A stretch of DNA of 9,609 bases from Anaerolineaceae bacterium. GTDB lineage: Bacteria; Chloroflexota; Anaerolineae; Anaerolineales; Villigracilaceae. Position numbers and translations under genes: made by a program. The DNA lies in the NCBI GenBank assembly GCA_022181005.1, contig BQMV01000357.1:1-9609 (forward strand), in the 5' to 3' direction. The notes beneath the pieces are model-generated. The model was not told the origin of the DNA. It saw nothing but the letters and a program-made list of their open reading frames with translations, and did no database searches. Of the stretch, positions 5,692-9,609 are shown one piece after another (position 1 is the first letter of the stretch; each line of letters begins with the position of its first letter).

Positions 5692-6567
5692 CTATTCGAT
5701 CTTCCCCGCCGCCTTCGCCCGCTCTAAAACTTTTTGCGCGTTCTTCAGCAGCGGCATGTCAATCATTTTGCCGTCGAGCGCGTACGCGCCTTTGCCCTCT
5801 TTTTGACTCGCCTCGAACGACTCGACGATTCGTTTTGCATATTCAATTGCCTCATCGGATGGAGTAAACGCCTCTTGCGCCGCCTCAACCTGATTCGGGT
5901 GGATGATCTGTTTCCCGCTGAAGCCGAACCGCGCTCCCTCTTCCGCTTCGAGGCGCAGACCCTCGGGGTCTTTGAAGTCAATGAACACGATGTCAATCGC
6001 TTGCAGATCGTTCGCCGCGCACGCAGTGACGACTGCCTGCCGCGCGTAGAGCAACTCAGTCGCGGCTTTCGTGCGCACCGCGCCAATGGATGCGGCGAAG
6101 TCCTCCCCGCCGAAGATGATGGCTTCGAGTCGTTTATCCGCCTCGGCGATCTCTTTCAGGTTCATGATGCCCTTCGCCGTTTCCACTCCCACCAGCAAGC
6201 GGACGCTCCCGATGTTCAACTTGCTCGAAAGTTCATACGTCTCGATGTGTTCGCTGACCCATTTCACTTGTTCGGCAGTTTCGATCTTCGGCACAACAAT
6301 CGTGTCGGGATTTGTCGTCAATGCCGCAATGAGGTCGCGCTTCTCCAAGCCTGAACCAATCTGGTTGATGCGAATACATCGCTCAGACTTGCCGAAGTCC
6401 AATTCCTTCATCGCCCCCGCAATGACTTCCCGCGCTTCGGCTTTTTTGTTCGCCGCCACGCCATCTTCCATGTCCATGCAAATGGAATCGACTCCCAGCG
6501 TGGTCGCTTTTTGGATCTTGCGGCGGTCATCGCCGGGCATGTAGAGGATTGCGCGTCTAGCTCTCAT
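5692..6567 (-). CDS. CitE-like beta-hydroxyacyl-CoA lyase (HpcH/HpaI aldolase family)
   Basis: A 291-residue TIM-barrel lyase of the CitE/malyl-CoA lyase family, which cleaves a 3-hydroxyacyl-CoA to acetyl-CoA and an oxo-acid with Mg2+. Visible: RAILYMPGDDRRKIQKA (5-21), SICMDMEDGV (28-37), the CoA/substrate arginine in CIRIN (64-68), VVPKIE (91-96), Mg ligands Glu129 (VGVETAKG) and Asp156 (FGGEDFAASIG), GKQIIHPNQV (218-227) and the C-terminal lid ALDGKMIDMP (263-272). The ATG at 6567 overlaps the TGA of the upstream gene (ATGA) and AAGG sits seven to ten bases before it. Next to MaoC and a biotin carrier, it resembles the mycobacterial Rv2498c neighbourhood, whose CitE was described as acting on (S)-citramalyl-CoA and (R)-HMG-CoA. 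Malyl-CoA, methylmalyl-CoA or citramalyl-CoA are all possible substrates; it lacks citF/citD partners, so citrate lyase is unlikely. Confidence 0.88.
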   Translation of the reverse strand: MRARRAILYMPGDDRRKIQKATTLGVDSICMDMEDGVAANKKAEAREVIAGAMKELDFGKSERCIRINQIGSGLEKRDLIAALTTNPDTIVVPKIETAEQVKWVSEHIETYELSSKLNIGSVRLLVGVETAKGIMNLKEIAEADKRLEAIIFGGEDFAASIGAVRTKAATELLYARQAVVTACAANDLQAIDIVFIDFKDPEGLRLEAEEGARFGFSGKQIIHPNQVEAAQEAFTPSDEAIEYAKRIVESFEASQKEGKGAYALDGKMIDMPLLKNAQKVLERAKAAGKIE

Positions 6568-6989
6568 TGAATTTCCTTCTCTTTGGATAACTTCAAAAAC
6601 CGTTGATGATACAGCTCGTATGCTTCATTCAACTCATTCGGTTTAAGCTTGTACTTCTTCACCTTCAATCGTGGAAAATCTGCTATTTGCAAGTGTTTCG
6701 ACAGTTTATCCCACAAGGTAAGCGCTTGTATCCGTTTTGCGCCATGAATTGTTTTATACAATTTTTTTCCAGCATCAGTCAGGTATGGTTTCGAGCCTCG
6801 AACCCGAACCAACCCTGCCTGTGCCAAATGATTAATTGCATCTTCCACTTCGTCATCATCGGGTATGCAATGATTAATCCAATCTGCTTTTGCAATCAAG
6901 TAATCTAGCGATGTAGGATCGCCAGATTCGTCTAGGCTCAAGAAAATCCAAGCATCCGAATGGCTGAAACGTGGACCTTGATCTTTCAT
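6564..6989 (-). CDS. Uncharacterised protein with winged-helix-like N-terminal half
   Basis: I do not recognise a named family. The 141-residue protein starts MKDQGPRFSHSDAWIFLSL. Residues about 10-80 look like a winged-helix fold: helices around SLDYLIAKADWINHCI and DEVEDAINHLAQAGLVRVRG followed by a short strand and YLTDAGKKLY, a pattern common in MarR/PadR-type domains. The C-terminal half is lysine-rich (LKVKKYKLKPNELNEAYELYHQRFLKLSKEKE split over about 107-139) and helical. No signal peptide or membrane segment. It overlaps the maoC-like stop (ATGA, 6989-6986) and the citE-like start (ATGA, 6567-6564), so it is translationally locked into the operon. It could be a local regulator or a non-DNA-binding structural homologue; the sequence alone does not decide. 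Confidence 0.8.
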   Translation of the reverse strand: MKDQGPRFSHSDAWIFLSLDESGDPTSLDYLIAKADWINHCIPDDDEVEDAINHLAQAGLVRVRGSKPYLTDAGKKLYKTIHGAKRIQALTLWDKLSKHLQIADFPRLKVKKYKLKPNELNEAYELYHQRFLKLSKEKEIQ

Positions 6990-7444
6990 CCTTCCACCTT
7001 CATCCTTTTGAGGAACATCGCTGTCCGTTCAAACTCGACCACAGTTGTACCGTCTGGTTTCCTGCCCCAGCATTTGATTCGCACGATGCCAACATCGGGT
7101 CTCGATTTCGACTCGCGCTTCTCGATGATCTCGCTCTCGGCGTAGATCGTGTCGCCGTGAAAGACGGGATTGGGATGCGCGACCTTGTCGTATCCCAAAT
7201 TTGCCACGATGGTTCCATCGGTGAGATCGGCGACAGTCAAACCGACAACGAGTCCAAACGTGAAGATGCCGTTCACCAGCCGTTGACCGAACTCGGTCTT
7301 CGAGGCGAAATCTTCGTTGAGGTGCAGGGGTTGCGTGTTCATCGTCAACGCGGTGAAGAGCACGTTGTCCATTTCGGTGACGGTGCGCCCGCCGTGTTTG
7401 AATTTCATCCCAACTTCGAGTTCATCAAAGTACTTTCCAGTCAT
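6986..7444 (-). CDS. MaoC-family enoyl-CoA hydratase
   Basis: A 152-residue single hot-dog domain protein; the family adds water to 2-enoyl-CoA esters to give (R)-3-hydroxyacyl-CoA. The hydratase region reads LFTALTMNTQPLHLNEDFA (29-47), with His41 at the position of the catalytic His; the usual Asp of classical MaoC/PhaJ (D....N...H) is not obvious, and this MNTxPLH variant is the one seen in branched or C5 CoA-ester hydratases (mesaconyl-, itaconyl- or methylglutaconyl-CoA types). FGQRLVNGIFTFGLVVGL (52-69), GYDKVAHPNPVFHGDT (84-99) and EKRESKSRPDVGIV (108-121) follow. ATG 7444 is chosen because AAGGAG lies six bases before it and MTGKYFDELEVGMKF is the family start; an in-frame ATG at 7489 adds 15 unrelated residues. 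Upstream is a biotin carrier, downstream a CitE-type lyase, suggesting successive steps. Confidence 0.88.
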   Translation of the reverse strand: MTGKYFDELEVGMKFKHGGRTVTEMDNVLFTALTMNTQPLHLNEDFASKTEFGQRLVNGIFTFGLVVGLTVADLTDGTIVANLGYDKVAHPNPVFHGDTIYAESEIIEKRESKSRPDVGIVRIKCWGRKPDGTTVVEFERTAMFLKRMKVEG

Positions 7445-7469
7445 GGTTATCTCCTTGCAAAAGAAAGAA

Positions 7470-7512
7470 GAAAGAGGAAAGAAACCCAATAGTCTTTCTT
7501 CTTTCCTCTTTC
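7470..7512 (-). repeat. Purine/pyrimidine inverted repeat between biotin carrier and maoC-like genes
   Basis: GAAAGAGGAAAGAA (7470-7483) and TTCTTTCCTCTTTC (7499-7512) form a 14-pair stem with a 15-base loop. Read on the operon strand the hairpin begins in the biotin-carrier stop codon and is followed by a T-rich run (TTCTTTCTTTT). It could act as a leaky intra-operon terminator or processing site that sets the ratio of carrier to downstream enzymes; low-complexity sequence may also make it incidental. Confidence 0.5.
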
Positions 7513-7993
7513 ATTTCACGGTAATTAATGCCTGCTCTCTTTCAACCGTCTGCCCTTGCTTGACCAATAACTTTTTCACTACGCCATCCATCGGCGCGTG
7601 GATTCTAATCTCCATTTTCATCGCTTCCAACACCATCAGCGTTTGACCTTTCGTAACGGACTCCCCCTCGGCGACGTTCACGCTTCGCACCAAGCCTGGC
7701 ATCGGCGCGGCTAACCCCGAGGCTTGATCGCCGCCCGCGCCCCTTCGCTTCGCGCCAGACGATTTGGTCAACACGAATGTCCGTCCGTTGATTGTCACCC
7801 AGCGTTTGGCGTTGTCGGAGGAAACGTACGCGGTGACGCGTTCACCGTCAATGAGCAAATCCAACTTTCCATTTTCGGCACGGAGGATTTCAACGTTTAC
7901 TGTTTTATCTCCCATCGTGGCGCGATGAGATTTGCCCGAAGGGACAATGTCAATGCTATACGTTTTCGAGTTGTGTTCGAAGTTTGTTTTCAT
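7511..7993 (-). CDS. Stand-alone biotin carboxyl carrier protein of an acyl-CoA carboxylase
   Basis: A 160-residue carrier that swings carboxybiotin between a biotin carboxylase and a carboxyltransferase. The C-terminal biotinyl domain (about 94-160) has AAPMPGLVRSVNVAEGESV and the biotin motif EAMKM with Lys126, then IHAPMDGVV. A basic/Gly/Ala linker (about 79-93) joins it to an N-terminal beta-rich region (1-75). That N-terminal part resembles the domain preceding the biotinyl domain in alpha chains of propionyl-/methylcrotonyl-CoA carboxylases, so the protein looks like a freed alpha-chain tail. ATG 7993 is chosen because an extended -10 promoter (8039-8031) overlaps an alternative upstream ATG at 8032; a weak AGGA precedes 7993. 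No biotin carboxylase or carboxyltransferase gene is in the window, so the partner enzyme is unknown. Confidence 0.88.
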   Translation of the reverse strand: MKTNFEHNSKTYSIDIVPSGKSHRATMGDKTVNVEILRAENGKLDLLIDGERVTAYVSSDNAKRWVTINGRTFVLTKSSGAKRRGAGGDQASGLAAPMPGLVRSVNVAEGESVTKGQTLMVLEAMKMEIRIHAPMDGVVKKLLVKQGQTVEREQALITVK

Positions 7994-8030
7994 CCGTATC
8001 CTAAAATCCGAATCACAGAAGATGAACGAC

Positions 8031-8039
8031 ATTCTATCA
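8031..8039 (-). promoter_or_regulatory. Extended -10 promoter of the biotin carrier-maoC-citE operon
   Basis: On the minus strand TG-A-TAGAAT (8039-8031) is an extended -10 element with five of six consensus bases. No good -35 is present, as is common for this promoter type. The predicted start near 8024 gives a 5' UTR of about 31 bases to ATG 7993 and excludes an upstream start at 8032. Confidence 0.55.
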
Positions 8040-8040
8040 C

Positions 8041-8090
8041 GTCAAGAACCAGCCTGAGCGGCGCAAGAAAGCGGCTAGCGCCCTCTTGAC
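8041..8090. repeat. Nested inverted repeat between divergent promoters
   Basis: GTCAAGA (8041-8047) and TCTTGAC (8084-8090) are complementary, with a second complementary pair GGCGC (8060-8064) and GCGCC (8078-8082) inside. The right arm includes the -35 box of the cold-shock gene, the left arm adjoins the extended -10 of the opposing operon. Confidence 0.35.
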
Positions 8091-8112
8091 ATGTTAAATT
8101 AGGCGTGATAAT
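8086..8112 (+). promoter_or_regulatory. Promoter of the cold-shock protein gene
   Basis: TTGACA (8086-8091) is a consensus -35. GATAAT (8107-8112) is a good -10 at a short 15-base spacing; TAATCT (8109-8114) gives 17 bases but a poorer match. Transcription would start near 8119-8121, leaving a 5' UTR of about 70 bases. Confidence 0.65.
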
Positions 8113-8120
8113 CTTGCGCG

Positions 8121-8159
8121 TGCGCGCGATACGCCTGAAAACGTTGAGGCGGTTGCGCA
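8121..8159 (+). promoter_or_regulatory. Structured 5' UTR of the cold-shock gene
   Basis: TGCGC (8121-8125) pairs with GCGCA (8155-8159) and, inside it, CGCCT (8132-8136) with AGGCG (8147-8151), giving a two-storey hairpin at the expected 5' end of the mRNA. A-rich sequence and the ribosome binding site AGGAG (8177-8181) follow unpaired. Cold-shock mRNAs often carry temperature-responsive 5' UTRs; that role here is inferred. Confidence 0.4.
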
Positions 8160-8190
8160 TAAAAAAATTTCTCAGCAGGAGAGTAGTAAG

Positions 8191-8403
8191 ATGTCAGATC
8201 GATTTGTCGGTACGGTGAAGTGGTTCAACGCCACCAAGGGCTACGGCTTTATTGGCCGTGACGATGGCGAAGATGTGTTCGTACATTTCAGCGCCATTCA
8301 GTCCGATGGCTACCGCAAGTTGGAAGCCGAGCAGAAAGTGGAATTTTCCGTCGAGGACGGTCCCAAAGGTCTGCAAGCCGCCAACGTAGTACCCGTCTCG
8401 TAA
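8191..8403 (+). CDS. Cold-shock protein (CspA family)
   Basis: A 70-residue single cold-shock domain, the standard length. It binds single-stranded RNA and DNA and acts as an RNA chaperone in the cytoplasm. The start GTVKWFNATKGYGFI (7-21) contains the conserved Trp11 and RNP1 (KGYGFI, 16-21); RNP2 is VFVHF (29-33), followed by SAIQSDGYRKLEAEQKVEF and the closing GPKGLQAANVVPV. AGGAG at 8177-8181 is nine bases before the ATG. The gene is a single-gene transcript: promoter at 8086-8112, structured 5' UTR, and a strong terminator at 8446-8475. Whether it is cold-induced or constitutive cannot be told from sequence. Bacteria commonly have several paralogues, so a specific csp letter is not assigned. 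Confidence 0.96.
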   Translation: MSDRFVGTVKWFNATKGYGFIGRDDGEDVFVHFSAIQSDGYRKLEAEQKVEFSVEDGPKGLQAANVVPVS

Positions 8404-8412
8404 GACTGAGAG

Positions 8413-8426
8413 CGCCGTTTGCGGCG
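8413..8426 (+). other. Small hairpin just after the cold-shock gene
   Basis: CGCCG (8413-8417), TTTG loop, CGGCG (8422-8426), followed by TAAGTTTT. It is a weak hairpin ten bases after the stop codon, ahead of the main terminator; it may help protect the 3' end. Confidence 0.35.
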
Positions 8427-8445
8427 TAAGTTTTGCGAAATTGAG

Positions 8446-8475
8446 CAGGGCTGTCGAGAGACAGCCCTGTTTTTT
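8446..8475 (+). terminator. Intrinsic terminator of the cold-shock gene
   Basis: CAGGGCTGTC (8446-8455), GAGA loop, GACAGCCCTG (8460-8469): ten perfect pairs with a stable GNRA tetraloop, followed by six T residues. A textbook terminator that isolates the cold-shock gene from the methyltransferase downstream. Confidence 0.96.
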
Positions 8476-8535
8476 ATGACGCTATTAGACGAACGATTTC
8501 ACTGCGGTCTTCTCTTCAGCGCGCAATCTCTACGG

Positions 8536-8541
8536 TACAAT
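8536..8541 (+). promoter_or_regulatory. -10 box abutting the RNA methyltransferase start
   Basis: TACAAT at 8536-8541 ends nine bases before ATG 8551, and the best -35 candidate at 17 bases is only TCTTCA (8513-8518). Transcription would begin near 8548, giving an mRNA with almost no leader. The absence of any Shine-Dalgarno before 8551 is consistent with this. Confidence 0.45.
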
Positions 8542-8550
8542 CATGCAATC

Positions 8551-9294
8551 ATGAAAGAATTTATCTACTCTCGCAACGCGATCTATGAAACTTTGCGCGC
8601 CCAACGCAGAGAGGTGTTTAAGATTGAGCTCGCCGACAATGTGCAGATCAAAGGCAAACTCGCCGATGTGATGGCGTTGGTCGCTCAACGGAAGATTCAG
8701 GTCGTCAAAGCGAAACGCCCGCAATTGGATAAGATCCACGAGCACAATCAGGGAGTTATCGCCGAAACAAGCGCGTATCCCTATGCCGATTTGTTGGATA
8801 TTCTGGAGAACGCTCGCAAGAGGAACGAACCGCCGTTCGTGCTGTTGCTCGATGCGTTGAACGATCCGCAAAATTTTGGCGCGCTCATTCGCACAGCTGA
8901 AGCAACCGGCGCGCATGGCATTATTATTCCACTGGCGCATACGGTGGAGGTTACGCCCGCAGTCGTCAACGCGTCGTCGGGCGCGAGCGAACATATGCTT
9001 ATTGCACGGATGAATCTCGCGCAGGCGATTGACGCGTTGAAAGAGGAAAATATTTGGGTAGTGGGGCTTGATCAAGACGGGGAAACGATCGGGACGAAGA
9101 CTCAACGTCACTTAACTGGAGCAACCGCGCTCGTCGTCGGAAGCGAGGGCGAGGGGATTCGTCAACTCACGCGAAAAAAATGCGACATCGTGTTAAAACT
9201 TCCCATGCGTGGGCAGGTCGAATCGCTTAACGCGGCAGTAGCGGGTTCGGTCGCATTATATCTGGCGTATCTTGCAAGGCAAGAGACTAGATGA
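8551..9294 (+). CDS. rlmB: RNA 2'-O-ribose methyltransferase, RlmB/TrmH (SpoU) family
   Basis: Transfers a methyl group from SAM to a ribose 2'-OH of RNA; RlmB acts on G2251 of 23S rRNA in E. coli. The 247-residue protein has an N-terminal substrate-binding domain (about 1-90, opening with EFIYSRNAIYETLRAQ, the usual RlmB start) and a C-terminal SPOUT knot domain. The three family motifs are intact: motif 1 LNDPQNFGALIRTAEATGAHG (103-123, Asn104 and Arg114), motif 2 LVVGSEGEGI (194-203), motif 3 LKLPMRGQVESLNAAVAGSV (215-234). ATG 8551 fits the family start; an open TTG frame reaches back to 8419 but crosses the cold-shock terminator. No Shine-Dalgarno is visible. The final codons and the stop lie in the GACTAG repeat. 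The exact rRNA or tRNA target is inferred from family only. Confidence 0.92.
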   Translation: MKEFIYSRNAIYETLRAQRREVFKIELADNVQIKGKLADVMALVAQRKIQVVKAKRPQLDKIHEHNQGVIAETSAYPYADLLDILENARKRNEPPFVLLLDALNDPQNFGALIRTAEATGAHGIIIPLAHTVEVTPAVVNASSGASEHMLIARMNLAQAIDALKEENIWVVGLDQDGETIGTKTQRHLTGATALVVGSEGEGIRQLTRKKCDIVLKLPMRGQVESLNAAVAGSVALYLAYLARQETR

Positions 9295-9329
9295 CTAGAA
9301 GACTAGAGACTAGAAGACTAGAAGACTAG
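9285..9329 (+). repeat. Tandem GACTAG repeat (six copies)
   Basis: GACTAG begins at 9285, 9293, 9301, 9308, 9316 and 9324, in units of mostly eight bases (GACTAGAA or GACTAGAT) with one seven-base unit. The first copy codes for the last residues of the methyltransferase, whose TGA (9292-9294) straddles units one and two. The last unit, with the following AG, supplies an AGGAG (9328-9332) usable as ribosome binding site for the GH1 gene. It fills the whole intergenic space. Confidence 0.9.
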
Positions 9330-9338
9330 GAGACCATG

Positions 9339-9567
9339 ATGCCTCAAGCAACGTATCATTTTCCGCGCGGATTTTTATGGGGGACGGCGACATCATCGCA
9401 TCAAGTGGAAGGCAACAACGCCAACAATCAATGGTGGAAATGGGAACAAGACGGTCATACCGACGGAACGTCTGGGCTAGCCTGCGATTGGTGGGGCGGA
9501 CGCTGGAGAGAAGACTTCGATCGCGCCGCAGAAGGCGGACAGAACTCGCATCGTTTCTCGGTGGAGT
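9339..9567 (+). CDS. GH1 beta-glucosidase (N-terminal part, cut by the contig end)
   Basis: The N-terminus of a glycoside hydrolase family 1 enzyme, which hydrolyses beta-linked glucosides or galactosides. Recognisable are HFPRGFLWGTATSSHQVEG (7-25), the GH1 N-terminal signature FLWGTATSSxQVEG, then NQWWKWEQ and DWWGGRWREDFDRAAEGGQN, ending in HRFSVE where the family continues with W(S/A)R. Only about 76 of an expected 440-480 residues are present. ATG 9339 has AGGAG (9328-9332) six bases upstream; ATG 9336 is also possible. The apparent TAG at 9567-9569 is not a real stop: its last two bases belong to the sequencing adapter that begins at 9568. No secretion signal is seen. It follows rlmB after the GACTAG repeat, with no promoter visible. 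Confidence 0.9.
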
Positions 9568-9609
9568 AGCTCGGAAGAGCGACGAGTAGGGAAAGAGTGT
9601 ATCTGTGCG
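9568..9609 (+). other. Illumina adapter sequence at contig end (artefact)
   Basis: From 9568 the sequence follows the reverse-complement TruSeq universal adapter, which I know to begin AGATCGGAAGAGC and continue GTCGTGTAGGGAAAGAGTGT. Over 9568-9600, 30 of 33 bases match, with differences at 9570 (C for A), 9582 and 9585 (A for T). The last nine bases, ATCTGTGCG, do not match the adapter continuation and may be an index. This stretch is not genomic. Confidence 0.93.

Noticed and set aside
5734..6354. Open frame of 206 codons on the plus strand
   Set aside because: It is antisense to the citE-like gene, which has intact catalytic motifs; the plus-strand translation shows no family resemblance.
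7445..7489. Upstream ATG of the maoC-like gene
   Set aside because: The extra 15 residues are family-foreign and AAGGAG directly precedes the ATG at 7444.
8419..8550. N-terminal extension of the methyltransferase from a TTG at 8419
   Set aside because: It would be translated through the strong cold-shock terminator, and the family start is at 8551.
9285..9329. CRISPR array or attachment site
   Set aside because: The units are 7-8 bases with no spacers; this is a simple tandem repeat.
9339..9569. Natural truncation or pseudogene of the GH1 enzyme
   Set aside because: The stop codon coincides with the first bases of sequencing adapter, so it is an artefact of the contig end.

Overview
The window is about 9.6 kb of bacterial chromosome with moderate GC. 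The gene repertoire and protein style suggest a member of the Chloroflexota, probably Anaerolineae-like: a monofunctional ThrA-type aspartate kinase, an archaeal/fungal-type Asd, a stand-alone biotin carrier beside MaoC and CitE, and a GH1 enzyme with a WWGGRWREDFDRAAEGG stretch. This is inference from recognisable families; there is no rRNA or other phylogenetic marker here. The right-hand end (about 9568-9609) is not genomic: it matches the Illumina TruSeq universal adapter, so the contig ends there.

Layout. (1) 1-230, minus strand: N-terminus of an amidohydrolase of the 8-oxoguanine deaminase/AtzB type, running off the left edge. (2) 231-583: a regulatory region with two mirrored sigma70-like promoters firing outwards, followed on the plus strand by a candidate short leader ORF and three mutually exclusive RNA pairings ending in an intrinsic terminator. 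This has the architecture of an attenuator ahead of the aspartate kinase gene. (3) 584-3069: aspartate kinase and aspartate-semialdehyde dehydrogenase, the first and second enzymes of the aspartate family pathway. (4) 3066-3285: a strong promoter overlapping the asd stop codon, a SAM-I (S-box) riboswitch and its terminator. (5) 3353-5634: O-acetylhomoserine sulfhydrylase (metY) and homoserine O-acyltransferase (metA, with Glu111 predicting acetyl-CoA use). (6) 5692-7993, minus strand: an operon for a biotin carrier protein, a MaoC-type hydratase, a small uncharacterised protein and a CitE-type lyase, tightly packed with ATGA overlaps. (7) 8086-8475: a cold-shock protein gene with its promoter, structured 5' UTR and strong terminator. 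(8) 8551-9294: an RlmB/TrmH-type RNA 2'-O-methyltransferase with a -10 box almost on its start codon. (9) 9285-9329: six tandem GACTAG units. (10) 9339-9567: N-terminus of a GH1 beta-glucosidase, cut by the adapter.

How it works together. lysC and asd make aspartate semialdehyde. MetA and MetY take homoserine through O-acetylhomoserine to homocysteine by direct sulfhydrylation; homoserine dehydrogenase and methionine synthase are not in the window. The common trunk (lysC-asd) and the methionine branch (metY-metA) have separate promoters and separate transcription-termination switches: a candidate attenuator for the first and a SAM riboswitch for the second. The minus-strand operon looks like the CoA-ester segment of leucine or itaconate breakdown (carboxylase carrier, hydratase, lyase).

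The most interesting item is the unclassified lysC leader; the most consequential for users of the data is the adapter at the right end, which creates a false stop codon in the GH1 gene.
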